A stretch of DNA of 64,000 bases from Acetatifactor aquisgranensis (GCF_943193215.1 NZ_CALPDH010000031.1:1-64000), one strand, 5' to 3'. Positions 44,064-53,002 are shown, counted from the stretch's first letter. Made by a program: numbers and translations. The notes: generated by a model from the sequence alone, not told the origin.

Positions 44064-45800
44064 TCACCGGTAGATGAAAGAATGGGACAGACCATTTTTG
44101 AAAACAATAGAGCAGATGCGTCCATCCATAACGGAGATGCTGTCAATGATTCCCAGAAGGAATGTTTTCAAGACATCCGCATCCACGGACGATGCCAGGC
44201 GCTTGTAATTGACATAATTCCTGCCGGATAGGTTCTGCGATATGATGAACTCGCTGGCACGCTGCACAAAGATTTCATCGGATACGGACTGGTTCCAGGC
44301 ATCCGGGTTTGCCATCCCTATCCGCTCATTGATGCCCTCCAGAGCCTCAATAAGTTTTTCTTTTTCGATGATATATTCTTTTTCCGACATCGCGTCATCG
44401 GAATAAAGGTATAAGTTTGTCAGACGTTCCAGAGCGCGTTCTGCCCTCTGCTTTTCCTTCCGGAGTTTTGAAAGCTCCGACTGCGCTTGCCTCTTTTCGT
44501 CTTTTTTGATTTTAACTCCCTTCCCATACACATCTCCAGACACTTTTCCGGATGCAAGGACGGAGTATAGGTCATTCAGCCCATCCGGTTCAATCCCCTT
44601 TACCTGGAGGAAAGTATCGCCGCGAAGGAGACGCTCCTGCAATTCCTCTGGAGAAGATATTTCCGCAAAGCCACGCTGTGCGTTAAGCATATTCAGTATA
44701 TAGTTAAATACAAACTCTCCAACGACCGGATCAGAGATAGTAGGACAGTTGCAGGCGGTAGGAGATTTCCGGCGTGTGGAGCAGGAGTATTTTGAATACT
44801 TCCAGCCGTCCCTTGTAATATTACCAGGAGTGCTGTTCATGGGCTTTTTACAGGCACCACAATACATAAGGCCACCGAACACATGAACGTGTTTTGTCTC
44901 ATGTTTCCTCTGATGGATTTTATACTGCTCTGCCTGGGAATCCAGAATGGCGATAATGCGCTCTTTTTGTTCACGACTTATCATCGCCGGGTGATGGTCT
45001 TGAATCGTTATCCATTCGGATTCTTTTTTCTTTTTACTCCGGTTTCCTTCCTTTGAGCGGTTGTACTGGTAATCTCCGCAGTAGAATACGTTCCGCAGGA
45101 TGATTAAGAGTGTGGCGGCAGACCATTGATTTCCGGCGCGAGAGAACAGCTGCCGGTCATTAAGGATTCTGGCTACATGGATAAGGGAGCGGTGTTCCTC
45201 ATAAAGGTTGTGCATCATCTCCACAACGGATTTTTCCGATTCATTGAAAGAAAACTCCCCGGTCTGGATGTCGTAATTATAGCCATACGGAACGCGCCCG
45301 CCGTTCCATAGGCCATTGTTCGCCCTGGAAATCATGGTAGCGGTCACGCGCTCTGATGTCATGTTGCGCTCCAGCTCCGCAAATACCAGGATGATTTTAA
45401 GCATGGCCTCTCCCATAGCAGTAGAGGTATCAAACTGCTCATTCTTGCTTACAAAGATGACCCCCAGCTCTTTCAGCTCATTGTACATGGATGCGAAGTC
45501 CAGGAGATTCCGGGAGATGCGGTCTATCTTCCAGACAAGCAGGTGCGTGAAAACGCCCTGGCGAATCTGGGACATCATCTCCTGGAATTTTGGCCGGTCA
45601 GTATTCTTCCCGGAGTAGCCTGCGTCCTCAAATATCACATAATCATCCGTACCCAAGATAAGGGACGCATACGCAATCAAGTCTTTTTTCTGCATTGGTA
45701 GGGAGTCTTTGTCTATCTGGTACAAGGTAGAGACGCGGACATATATTGCCACACGCGCCTTGCCATGCTCTATCAATGCCTTTACTTTCTTATAAGCCAT
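44064..45800 (-). CDS. Large serine recombinase (phage integrase)
   Basis: 578 residues on the minus strand. The N-terminal resolvase domain has AIYVRVSTLYQIDKDSL with the catalytic Ser, and VWKIDRISRNLLDF and FAELERNMTSERV. A recombinase domain follows (NGLWNGGRVPYGYNYD), then a zinc ribbon (LMYCGACKKPMNSTP...CSTRRKSPTAC) and a coiled coil (KDEKRQAQSELSKLRKEKQRAERALERL). Such enzymes integrate phages between short attB and attP sites. Being next to queA and pointing at the host boundary, it marks the left end of the prophage. Excision needs a directionality factor, which is not identified here. Confidence 0.93.
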   Translation of the reverse strand: MAYKKVKALIEHGKARVAIYVRVSTLYQIDKDSLPMQKKDLIAYASLILGTDDYVIFEDAGYSGKNTDRPKFQEMMSQIRQGVFTHLLVWKIDRISRNLLDFASMYNELKELGVIFVSKNEQFDTSTAMGEAMLKIILVFAELERNMTSERVTATMISRANNGLWNGGRVPYGYNYDIQTGEFSFNESEKSVVEMMHNLYEEHRSLIHVARILNDRQLFSRAGNQWSAATLLIILRNVFYCGDYQYNRSKEGNRSKKKKESEWITIQDHHPAMISREQKERIIAILDSQAEQYKIHQRKHETKHVHVFGGLMYCGACKKPMNSTPGNITRDGWKYSKYSCSTRRKSPTACNCPTISDPVVGEFVFNYILNMLNAQRGFAEISSPEELQERLLRGDTFLQVKGIEPDGLNDLYSVLASGKVSGDVYGKGVKIKKDEKRQAQSELSKLRKEKQRAERALERLTNLYLYSDDAMSEKEYIIEKEKLIEALEGINERIGMANPDAWNQSVSDEIFVQRASEFIISQNLSGRNYVNYKRLASSVDADVLKTFLLGIIDSISVMDGRICSIVFKNGLSHSFIYR

Positions 45801-45837
45801 GAAATACCTCCCAAAAAGAAAAGCCCCTAAATGGGGG

Positions 45838-46380
45838 CTATATTGCAGCCTGCCGCTGGCAAGCGAACTGTGAAAGGAACCGGTCCTCCGCCTGGCTTAT
45901 CCTGGAGTTAATTTCCCCGATCTTCCCATCCCTGGACATAAGCAGCAGCTCACGGCACTCTTTTGTTGTGAATAGGTGGCATTGGTAAATGCCAGGTATG
46001 AAAGCCTTGCGGCAGATGGTGAGCAGTTCTTTTTCTGATATACCGCACCTGCAGCAAAGGTCAAAGATTTTGTTCACGATTCCAACATCCACAGATGCAG
46101 TCGATTTCCAGCCGCGGAAATTGTCCTGCTGATAATATAGCAGGCGTTCTATGCTGTCAAAGCCGTTTAAGTCGGAGTAGAAAGCCATGCAGTAATAGGC
46201 AAGCGCTATACGGAGATTCCCTTCCAGTTCTACAAACCGGCCCTGGCGCACACGGGCATCCCGGAGCAGGCGGTAATTCCCGGTTCTCAAATATAACTCT
46301 ACTTCCAGGGTGAGGCTATCCCACCGCATATCATTCCCGGTACCGTCTCCAGAAATAGGACGCATATAATCTGGCAACAT
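45838..46380 (-). CDS. Phage protein of unknown function
   Basis: 180 residues, mostly helical, not recognised. It starts MLPDYMRPISGDGTGNDMRWDSL and contains a cysteine cluster FDLCCRCGISEKEL near residue 109. GGAGGTGG lies before the ATG. It sits between integrase and repressor on the same strand, so it is expressed in the lysogen; superinfection immunity or defence would be a guess from position only. Confidence 0.5.
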   Translation of the reverse strand: MLPDYMRPISGDGTGNDMRWDSLTLEVELYLRTGNYRLLRDARVRQGRFVELEGNLRIALAYYCMAFYSDLNGFDSIERLLYYQQDNFRGWKSTASVDVGIVNKIFDLCCRCGISEKELLTICRKAFIPGIYQCHLFTTKECRELLLMSRDGKIGEINSRISQAEDRFLSQFACQRQAAI

Positions 46381-46422
46381 AATCCACCTCCATTGTTTAT
46401 TTCCGCCGCTTGCGGATGCTGT

Positions 46423-46782
46423 CTATCCTAATAACCTTTTTTCCTCCTCTTGCATAGCGCGGTAAGTATCACACGCGCTTTTCATATATGCAAAACACAT
46501 ATCCTGGAGATTTCCGGGCAAAGAACGAAACATGGCAAGTATGTCTGATTCATCTTGTGATAACGGTTGCGGTTCTCCAGGCTTTACATATTCACTCCCA
46601 GTAAGAAGGAGGTCTGTGGAACAATTAAGATATTCTGCTAAAGCAATTACAGCATCGGAGTTTGGAGCGCTACCAGCTTGCCATCTTCCGATGCTACCGG
46701 TACTTATTTTACATTCTTTCAATACTGGAGTGGGTTTCAAACCCTTCATGTCGCATATTTCCTTAAAATTATCCCAAAACAA
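46423..46782 (-). CDS. CI-like phage repressor (HTH XRE)
   Basis: The TTG at 46782 is chosen because GGAGGTGG is 6 bp upstream; the open frame begins at a TTG at 46803 without a site. About 119 residues: an HTH (FWDNFKEICDMKGLKPTPVLKECKISTGSIGRWQAGSAPNSDAVIALAEYL, residues 2-52, read in two blocks) and a short helical tail. It lacks the usual peptidase-like RecA-cleavage domain. Transcribed away from the rightward early genes, the standard CI position. Confidence 0.78.
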   Translation of the reverse strand: MFWDNFKEICDMKGLKPTPVLKECKISTGSIGRWQAGSAPNSDAVIALAEYLNCSTDLLLTGSEYVKPGEPQPLSQDESDILAMFRSLPGNLQDMCFAYMKSACDTYRAMQEEEKRLLG

Positions 46783-46825
46783 ATAAGCCACCTCCAAAAG
46801 CAACTCACAAATCGGCGTAAAAATA

Positions 46826-46854
46826 TTGACAAACGCCTTTCAGTGAGTTATGAT
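46826..46854 (+). promoter_or_regulatory. Rightward early phage promoter
   Basis: TTGACA, 17-nt spacer, TATGAT, just upstream of the repressor gene's start and reading toward the Cro-like gene. Confidence 0.7.
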
Positions 46855-47010
46855 ATATATGCAAGATACATTTGTGCGTTTTATTTTCCTTAACGAATAA
46901 CACATGCACAAAAACGCTCTTTTATGCGTTACAAGACAAAGAGCGCACATATTCATTTTAACAATGTATCGTCAAAATGTAAAGTCAAAATGTAACGCAC
47001 ATCATAGCAA
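46836..47010. promoter_or_regulatory. Probable CI/Cro operator region
   Basis: The 240-bp gap between the divergent regulators has several related half-sites: TGTGCGTT near 46873, the inverted pair AACGC-tcttttat-GCGTT at 46914-46931, and AACGCACA near 46993. The sites repeat with both orientations, as operators of an HTH pair do. Binding is inferred. Confidence 0.4.
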
Positions 47011-47024
47011 AGGAGGTAAGAGAG

Positions 47025-47426
47025 ATGGAAAAAAAGCTAACTCCCTGGTGTGAGAACGTAAAAATCGCCATGATTGAGCGCGAATTGAGTGTACAAGATT
47101 TAGCGGATGCTATCGGGATGTCGCGTGTGTATACATCGGCGGTCATCAACGGCAGAGTCCAGTCTGAACCAGCCATGCGGCTCATAAGCGATACGTTGAA
47201 CATCGAAAGCCCAGAAAAGAGAAAATCTGATTCCTGGTGCAAGAGCGTGAGGATAGCGATGGTAAAGCGCGGATGGAGTGTGCTGGATTTGGCAAAGGCA
47301 GCGCACATGAGCAAAGGCCACACATCGGCAGTCATCAATGGCAGGGTGCAATCCTCTCCAGCGGTCAGAGCCATAAGCGATGTACTGAACATTGATGCAG
47401 CTGCTCTTTCCTCAGATGCTAATTGA
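47025..47426 (+). CDS. Cro-like regulator with two tandem HTH domains
   Basis: 133 residues made of an internal duplication. Repeat 1 (about 8-61) begins WCENVKIAMIERELSVQDLA and repeat 2 (about 70-123) begins WCKSVRIAMVKRGWSVLDLA. Both contain TSAVINGRVQS and end ISDxLNI. Each repeat is one XRE-type HTH, so one chain has the two DNA-binding units that Cro-like proteins normally supply as a dimer. AAGGAGG lies before the ATG. It is the first gene rightward of the repressor and presumably controls the lysis/lysogeny switch. Confidence 0.78.
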   Translation: MEKKLTPWCENVKIAMIERELSVQDLADAIGMSRVYTSAVINGRVQSEPAMRLISDTLNIESPEKRKSDSWCKSVRIAMVKRGWSVLDLAKAAHMSKGHTSAVINGRVQSSPAVRAISDVLNIDAAALSSDAN

Positions 47427-47454
47427 ATTATACATCGAAAGGACGGTGGATGAC

Positions 47455-47946
47455 ATGGGGAATGGCTCTATGAAAGACAATGATAATGTGTACTTTCTGG
47501 CGAGGAAAAAGGCGGCAATATACAACGAGAGGCTATACAGCAGGGAAGGGGCGGCGGAACTGCTGGGAGTGTCCGTATCAACACTGGCTGATTATGAGCT
47601 GGGGAATACAAAGGTGGTTCCGGTGGATAAAGTGGTGCTTATGGCAGACCTCTATAACTGCCCGGAGCTGAAATACAGCTATTGCAAGCATGAGTGTCCG
47701 ATTGGAAAGTCAATGCCGGTGGCAACGCAGGCAAAGAACCTGGAGGGGATCGCGCTCCGGCTTATCCGGGAGTTTGATGTCGACAATCTAAAAGGAATCC
47801 AGAAGGATTTAATCGAGATTACAGAGGATGGCGTCATAGACGATGCGGAGAAACCGGCGCTGAAATCAATCATGGAGCGGCTGGACCAGATGGCGGTTGC
47901 CATTAGTGAATTAAAGATAGCAGGTGAAAAGGCACTGAAAGGGTAG
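47455..47946 (+). CDS. HTH-domain phage regulatory protein
   Basis: The ATG at 47455 is preferred; an in-frame start at 47392 overlaps the previous gene. 163 residues: an XRE-like HTH (LYSREGAAELLGVSVSTLADYELGN, residues ~28-52), a cysteine pair region YNCPELKYSYCKHECPIGK, and a C-terminal helical part. The mixture of HTH and cysteines recalls phage proteins annotated as helix-turn-helix regulators of early genes. It is followed closely by small early genes. Confidence 0.68.
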   Translation: MGNGSMKDNDNVYFLARKKAAIYNERLYSREGAAELLGVSVSTLADYELGNTKVVPVDKVVLMADLYNCPELKYSYCKHECPIGKSMPVATQAKNLEGIALRLIREFDVDNLKGIQKDLIEITEDGVIDDAEKPALKSIMERLDQMAVAISELKIAGEKALKG

Positions 47947-47954
47947 GGATGGTT

Positions 47955-48128
47955 ATGGATGCTGCCAAGTTGAGAGAGATTCTGAAAACACAATATGGGA
48001 TAAAAGATGATAATGAGTTTGACGCGGCAGTTGAGAAGTCATCTGGAGTAAACCTGGGGCTGTTCACTGTGCCGCTGGTGGAAAGGAGCAGGAATGGACA
48101 CAAGAAAACGGAGACAGCTATTGCATAG
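47955..48128 (+). CDS. Small phage protein, 57 aa
   Basis: ATG at 47955 (or 47949, in frame) with GGGTAGGG before it; reads MDAAKLREILKTQYGIKDDNEFDAAV and ends GHKKTETAIA. Not recognised. Its 3' end overlaps the next gene's start by 35 bp in another frame. It fits the tight early-gene spacing, which supports it as real. Confidence 0.5.
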   Translation: MDAAKLREILKTQYGIKDDNEFDAAVEKSSGVNLGLFTVPLVERSRNGHKKTETAIA

Positions 48129-48720
48129 CGCAAAGCTGGCGGCTATTACGGTAGCTGCCGTCTATACATTTATCGGGATAAGGCCGTTTATAGCGGATGC
48201 AGGGGAAGAAATGGAGCCGGAGCCGGTGGTGGATGCAGTAGCGGTAGCCATAGCGGACATCCAGGAGCCTTCTGGGAGCGATACGAGCGTGGGAGCAAAA
48301 ATCCTGGTACCGGAACCGCAAGCTACACAATCCCCTGGCCGGGATGCGGAAGATTCCTATTTGCTGGCAAAGCTGGCGATGGCGGAGGCGGAAGGAGAGG
48401 ACACCGAAGGGAAAGCATTGGTTATCCTGGTGGCACTGAACCGGGTGCGGAGCGAAGGGTTCCCGGACACGGTAGAGGATGTCATCCTGGAGGAGCATAA
48501 CGGAGTTTGCCAGTTCAGCGTCACCCAGGAGGGAGGCCGCTGGTACACGGTAGAGCCGGACGAAGATTGTTATAAGGCTCTGGAGATGGTAACGCAGGAG
48601 AATTGGGATGAATCCGAAGGGGCGCTGTATTTTGAAAGCAGGAGTGATTCCACATGGCACCAGAATAATTTGCAGTTCCTTTTCAAACACGGAAAACATT
48701 ATTTCTACAAGGAGGGATGA
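48094..48720 (+). CDS. Phage-encoded SleB/CwlJ-type cell wall hydrolase
   Basis: 208 residues: a membrane anchor or signal (LAAITVAAVYTFIGIRPFIADAG), an acidic/proline linker and a hydrolase_2 domain with LLAKLAMAEAEGEDTEGKALVILVALNRV holding the catalytic Glu, GVCQFSVTQEGGRWY and GALYFESRSDSTWHQN. It is homologous to the host gene at 24747. It sits in the early region, not with lysis genes, so it is unlikely to be the endolysin. AGGAGC lies before the ATG. Confidence 0.78.
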   Translation: MDTRKRRQLLHSAKLAAITVAAVYTFIGIRPFIADAGEEMEPEPVVDAVAVAIADIQEPSGSDTSVGAKILVPEPQATQSPGRDAEDSYLLAKLAMAEAEGEDTEGKALVILVALNRVRSEGFPDTVEDVILEEHNGVCQFSVTQEGGRWYTVEPDEDCYKALEMVTQENWDESEGALYFESRSDSTWHQNNLQFLFKHGKHYFYKEG

Positions 48721-48722
48721 TA

Positions 48723-49007
48723 TTGCGGAAAGTAACGCGGTTCATCTACCGCGAATGGATATGGATAACGCTGGGGATTATTCTCACGCGGTTTGCCGTT
48801 CAATGCGCATACCGGGAGCGTGGATACATGGCATACGGAGGGGAATGGCTTGTGCTGCCGGTTCTGCTGATGACGGTAAGCATGGCAAGAAACGCCTCCG
48901 GTGTCGTGATGATGATATTTGAAGGAGAGGAGGATGCGGATGTCAGAAGAATTAAAACGGATCACCGCAGAGTTCCAGGGAACCGCAGGTGGCGTGACGG
49001 ACGGTGA
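48723..49007 (+). CDS. Small phage membrane protein
   Basis: TTG at 48723 is 7 bp after GGAGGG; ATG at 48717 would touch the site. About 94 residues: two membrane helices (IWITLGIILTRFAVQCA and LVLPVLLMTVSMARNASG), then a charged tail. Not recognised. It is 3 bp after the SleB-like gene, so they may act together in the envelope. Confidence 0.5.
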   Translation: MRKVTRFIYREWIWITLGIILTRFAVQCAYRERGYMAYGGEWLVLPVLLMTVSMARNASGVVMMIFEGEEDADVRRIKTDHRRVPGNRRWRDGR

Positions 49008-49179
49008 GGCAGATAGGGTATTCCAGTATTGCCTCCGGAAAATGGAGGTATGCGGTATCGAGAACCGGGAGGAATATCTGCCGCTTTTATTCCGGGATGA
49101 AGTGAAGAATTTCATTGTACGCAGAGGGATAAATGCAATCACCGCATTAAGAAGAATGGGGGTGGCGGTCAGTGTGTGA
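48940..49179 (+). CDS. Small phage protein, 79 aa
   Basis: ATG at 48940 after GAGAGGAGG; overlaps the previous gene by 68 bp in another frame. Reads MSEELKRITAEFQGTAGG and later YLPLLFRDEVKNFIVRRGINAITALRRM. Helical, unrecognised. Confidence 0.5.
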   Translation: MSEELKRITAEFQGTAGGVTDGEADRVFQYCLRKMEVCGIENREEYLPLLFRDEVKNFIVRRGINAITALRRMGVAVSV

Positions 49180-49387
49180 GATATGCAGACAGAATCCGTG
49201 CCATCCGAGATGCCCGAATGCAGGGGAACCGAAGGGCAAATACACTTGTATCAAGTGCGGATATGGAATCATGGAGGATGAAGAATACCTGGAGTCAGAG
49301 GAAGGGCCGGTTTGTGTGGAGTGTCTGAATGACATGTGTTCCAGGGAAGTAGTAGAAATATGCGGCGGACAGCTGCAAAGAGCATAG
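49172..49387 (+). CDS. Phage zinc-ribbon protein, 71 aa
   Basis: Starts with GTG at 49172, overlapping the previous stop. Three cysteine groups, CEICRQNPCHPRCPN, CIKCGYG and CVECLNDMC, indicate two zinc sites. Role unknown; it is next to recT. No close signature. Confidence 0.55.
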   Translation: MCEICRQNPCHPRCPNAGEPKGKYTCIKCGYGIMEDEEYLESEEGPVCVECLNDMCSREVVEICGGQLQRA

Positions 49388-49403
49388 AAGGAGGATAAAC
49401 AGT

Positions 49404-50438
49404 ATGGCAGGACAGCAACAGAGGCAGGTACCGGCGCAGCAGATCCAGCAGGGGGAGATTCAGAAACCTAAGAGTTCAGCAGTCCTTGTGAAGGAGATTA
49501 TCTCCAGGGACACTTGCAAGAAGAAATTTGCGGAAATCCTGGGGCAGAAAGCGCCGCAGTTCCTTGCGTCACTAACGAATGTAGTATCTGGGAGCGCACA
49601 GCTGAAAAGGGCAGAACCTAATTCCATCGTATCAGCGGCTTTTGTGGCGGCTACATACGATCTGCCGATTGACAGCAACCTGGGATTCGCGGCTATCGTT
49701 CCGTACAACAACAGCAAGAAGAATCCGCAGACCGGGAAGTGGGAAGACCACATGGAGGCCCAATTCCAGATGATGTATAAGGGCTTTATCCAGCTGGCAA
49801 TCCGCTCCGGATATTACGAGAAGATGAATTATGCCGTGGTGTATGAGGATGAACTTGTTTCCTATAATCCGATCACCGGCGAGATTGTTTTCGTGACGGA
49901 CTTCTCACAATGTACCCAGAGAGACGAGGGGCAGACAGATAAAGTTGTTGGATATTATGCGTGGTTCAGACTAAAGACTGGTTACAGCCATGAATTGTAT
50001 ATGTCAACAAAGGCGGTAGAGAATCACGCAAAGAAGTATTCCCAGGCATACCGGAGTGACTTGAACAAAGGGAAGAAAAACAGCAAGTGGACTACTGATT
50101 TTGAGGCTATGGCTCTGAAAACGGTAATCAAGCTCCTGCTCTCCAAATGGGGTATCTTATCTGTGGATATGCAGAGAGCCATCCAGGACGACCAAAAGAC
50201 ATTTGACGAGGAAGGGGAGGCATCATACGGAGATAACCAGCCGGACGCAATCGAGGCGGAGAATGTGTTCGAGCTGCCGGGGCCGGGTGATGAACAGGCG
50301 AAGGATGAACAGCCGGAGAATGGAGAGAGTTCAGACGGAACCGGAACGGATGCGGCGGATGCCGGAGAGTATGTAAGCCCGGAGGAAATAGATGATTTCA
50401 TGGAAAGCATGGGCTTAGAGGAATTACCGTTTAAGTAA
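49404..50438 (+). CDS. recT: RecT single-strand annealing protein
   Basis: 344 residues. VVSGSAQLKRAEPNSIVSAAFVAATYDLPIDSNLGFAAIVPYNN, given here in part, and QFQMMYKGFIQLAIRSGYYEKMNYAVVYEDE and WTTDFEAMALKTVIKLLLSKWG are the RecT family blocks. It anneals single-stranded DNA for phage recombination. The C-terminal ~80 residues are acidic and disordered, as usual for RecT. AAGGAGG lies before the ATG. The neighbouring nuclease is its expected partner. Confidence 0.92.
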   Translation: MAGQQQRQVPAQQIQQGEIQKPKSSAVLVKEIISRDTCKKKFAEILGQKAPQFLASLTNVVSGSAQLKRAEPNSIVSAAFVAATYDLPIDSNLGFAAIVPYNNSKKNPQTGKWEDHMEAQFQMMYKGFIQLAIRSGYYEKMNYAVVYEDELVSYNPITGEIVFVTDFSQCTQRDEGQTDKVVGYYAWFRLKTGYSHELYMSTKAVENHAKKYSQAYRSDLNKGKKNSKWTTDFEAMALKTVIKLLLSKWGILSVDMQRAIQDDQKTFDEEGEASYGDNQPDAIEAENVFELPGPGDEQAKDEQPENGESSDGTGTDAADAGEYVSPEEIDDFMESMGLEELPFK

Positions 50439-50451
50439 GGAGGGAATGACA

Positions 50452-51255
50452 TTGGAATTATCGGCAAGTAATTATTACAGCGCGGAGGCGAACCGGGAAT
50501 ACATGAGTGTATCGCAGTACAAGGATTTCGCTGGCACATACGGAAAGCTGGGATGCGAATACTGCGCGATGGAAAAGCTGGAGGGGCGCTGGCAGGAAAA
50601 GAAAACGACTGCCCTTCTGGTGGGGAGCTATGTGGATTCTTATTTTGAAGGGAGCCTGGATACGTTCAAGGCAGAGAATCCGGAGATTTTCAAAAAGACC
50701 GGAGATAAAGGGCTGAGAGCGGAATACATCAAAGCGGAGGACATTATTCGTAGAATAGAAAGTGACAATTTTTTTATGATGTGTCTTTCTGGGTATAAGC
50801 AGGTCATTATGACCGGTGAATTGTTCGGAGCGAAGTGGAAGATAAAGATAGATTCCTACATCGCAGATAAAGTCATCGTTGATTTGAAAGTCATGTCATC
50901 CATCACAAAGCATGAATACGTCCGGGATGTGGGCTACCTGGATTTTGTCCGGTATTGGGGCTATGACATCCAGGGAGCAATCTACCAGGAGATTGTCCGC
51001 CAGAATACCGGAAAGCGCCTGCCCTTCTATATAGCGGCAGCAAGCAAGGAGGAGGAAACCAACATTGAGGTTATCCATGTGACGGACAATTTCCTCAAAG
51101 ATGCTATGTCGATGGTAGAGGCGGCTATGCCCAGGATTCTCCGGGTGAAGAATGGAGAGGTAAAGCCAGACCGGTGTGAGAGTTGCGATTGCTGCAGGTA
51201 CACGAAGGTTTTGCGGAATCCGATCACGATTTTAGACCTGGTAAAGGATATTTGA
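50452..51255 (+). CDS. PD-(D/E)XK exonuclease, RecE/DUF3799-like
   Basis: TTG at 50452 fits AGGAGGG better than ATG at 50446, which almost touches it. About 267 residues: MELSASNYYSAEANREYMSVSQYKDF, TTALLVGSYVDSYFEG, FGAKWKIKIDSYIADKVIVDLKVMSS (Asp/Glu-x-Lys core), and a C-terminal RCESCDCCRYTK cysteine cluster that could hold an Fe-S or Zn site. It resects double-stranded ends so that RecT can load. Confidence 0.82.
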   Translation: MELSASNYYSAEANREYMSVSQYKDFAGTYGKLGCEYCAMEKLEGRWQEKKTTALLVGSYVDSYFEGSLDTFKAENPEIFKKTGDKGLRAEYIKAEDIIRRIESDNFFMMCLSGYKQVIMTGELFGAKWKIKIDSYIADKVIVDLKVMSSITKHEYVRDVGYLDFVRYWGYDIQGAIYQEIVRQNTGKRLPFYIAAASKEEETNIEVIHVTDNFLKDAMSMVEAAMPRILRVKNGEVKPDRCESCDCCRYTKVLRNPITILDLVKDI

Positions 51256-51288
51256 AACCAAGAACGGCAGATTGGCGGTGATGCAAGT

Positions 51289-52104
51289 ATGGCATGGATA
51301 AGTGTCCACGAACAAATCTTAAGCGGAAAGCTGCGTGAGTTAGCAAAGAGCATGGGGTGTTCGCAAAATGAATCAATAGGAATCCTTATCCGGCTATGGT
51401 TGTGGGGTATCAACAACGCCGACAAGGAAGGGAGAATAGTAGGAGCAGATAAAGACGATGTTGCGGAAGTTTTGGCAATAGGGAGGGATAAAAAGATTGC
51501 GGCAATAAATATCGTGGATGCTCTGATAGAATCTGGCTGGCTGGATGAAAATGGTGGTACTCTATTCATTCACGATTGGGAAGAATGGCAAGAGCCTCTT
51601 TATACTTTCAAAGAACGGAGGGAGAGGGACGCTGCCAGAAAGCGTGAGGAGAGGAAACGGTCAAGGCTCCAGAACGAGGCAGGCAGAAAAGAGGATGCTA
51701 TCTCCCAGGAACCGGCGCCGGAGATGATACCATCACCGGCAGTCAAGGATTCCCCTACACCGGAACCGGAAAAACCGAAAAAGACGGCAGCGGAAGAACG
51801 TACTCCTGCATTTGAGGAGTTCTGGAAGGTGTATCCGCGCAAGGAGGGCAAGGGCGAGGCGTACAAGAAGTACAAGGCGCGGCTCAAAGATGGATACAGC
51901 GAAGAGGAACTTCTGGAGGCGGCTACGAATTATGCCGGCAGATGCGCAAGGGAGCGGACGGAAAAGAAGTATATCAAGATGGCTAAGACCTTCCTGAGTG
52001 ATTCCTTACCGTTCGTGGACTATATAAAAAAGCAATCGCAAAATGAAGCAAGACAAGAGCAGGCGGATGGAGTGAATCCATTCGGGCAATTCCTTAGAAG
52101 TTAG
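51289..52104 (+). CDS. Phage replisome organizer, DnaD-like
   Basis: 271 residues. The N-terminal ~100 residues are a winged-helix domain (MAWISVHEQILSGKLRELAKSMGCS...WLDENGGTLFIHDWEEWQ). A charged linker rich in Arg, then Pro/Glu follows. The C-terminus (FEEFWKVYPRKEGKGEAYKKYKARL) is the helical domain found in phage replication initiators. It marks the origin for the loader encoded next. Confidence 0.82.
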   Translation: MAWISVHEQILSGKLRELAKSMGCSQNESIGILIRLWLWGINNADKEGRIVGADKDDVAEVLAIGRDKKIAAINIVDALIESGWLDENGGTLFIHDWEEWQEPLYTFKERRERDAARKREERKRSRLQNEAGRKEDAISQEPAPEMIPSPAVKDSPTPEPEKPKKTAAEERTPAFEEFWKVYPRKEGKGEAYKKYKARLKDGYSEEELLEAATNYAGRCARERTEKKYIKMAKTFLSDSLPFVDYIKKQSQNEARQEQADGVNPFGQFLRS

Positions 52105-52116
52105 GAGGCGGATAAC

Positions 52117-53001
52117 GTGGAGGGATTGGAAGGGATCGCCGCCGGAGTATTCATGGAGACGGCGGAGAAAGCAGGCGAGGCGGAAAGCGGCGCCGGTGAT
52201 TATACCGGCGGTGATGGTCTCCTGCATTGTGGCAAGTGCCACAAGCCGAAGGAGAAGATACTGGAGTTCCCTGGCTCCCTGGATAGAAATGGAACCGGGC
52301 GCAGGATGAAGGTACGCTGCATGTGCGAATGCGAGACAGCGGCCAGGGACAAGATGCTCCGGCAGGAAAAGGAAAGGGAAGAGCTGCAGCAGCTCCAGAG
52401 GCTCCGGGATTCCAGCCTCATTGAAAGCAGGCTCCGGGCGGCAAAGCTGTCCTCTTTCATCAAAACCAGGGATAACCAGAAATTGTACACGATGGCGCAG
52501 CGGTATGTGGAGAATTTTGAGGATATGTACCGCAGGAGCCAGGGGATTCTTTTCTGGGGAACGGTAGGAACCGGCAAGAGCTATACTGCCGCCTGCATCG
52601 CGAATGAGCTGTTAGACCGGAGGGTTCCGGTCATAATGACTTCTTTCGTGAAGATTCTCCAGAATATCCAGGGCGGCAACGTGGACGAGGCACAGTACAT
52701 AGCGCAGCTGAACCGGGCGAGGCTCTTAATCATTGATGACCTGGGGACGGAGCGCAACACGGACTATGCCCTGGAGAAGGTCTACAACGTGATAGACAGC
52801 CGGTATTTATCCGGAAAGCCCCTGATTCTCACAACGAATCTGACGCTCACGGAGATGCAGGAGGCGCAGGATACCAGGTTTAAGAGGATATATGACCGTA
52901 TCTTTGAAATGTGCTATCCGTTCCGGGTGTATGGAGATTCCTGGAGGATGGGGCAGGCGGCGCAGAGGTTCGAGGACATGAGGAGCATACTGGAGGGATG
53001 A
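52117..53001 (+). CDS. DnaC-like helicase loader ATPase
   Basis: 294 residues from a GTG start with TAGGAGG before it. N-terminal cysteines (CGKCHKPKEKILEFP, RCMCECE) form a zinc site. AAA+ motifs: LFWGTVGTGKSYTAACIANEL (Walker A, ~145), ARLLIIDDLGTERNTDYA (Walker B, ~204) and ILTTNLTLTEM (sensor I). It loads the host replicative helicase on phage DNA. Confidence 0.9.
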   Translation: MEGLEGIAAGVFMETAEKAGEAESGAGDYTGGDGLLHCGKCHKPKEKILEFPGSLDRNGTGRRMKVRCMCECETAARDKMLRQEKEREELQQLQRLRDSSLIESRLRAAKLSSFIKTRDNQKLYTMAQRYVENFEDMYRRSQGILFWGTVGTGKSYTAACIANELLDRRVPVIMTSFVKILQNIQGGNVDEAQYIAQLNRARLLIIDDLGTERNTDYALEKVYNVIDSRYLSGKPLILTTNLTLTEMQEAQDTRFKRIYDRIFEMCYPFRVYGDSWRMGQAAQRFEDMRSILEG

Positions 53002-53002
53002 T

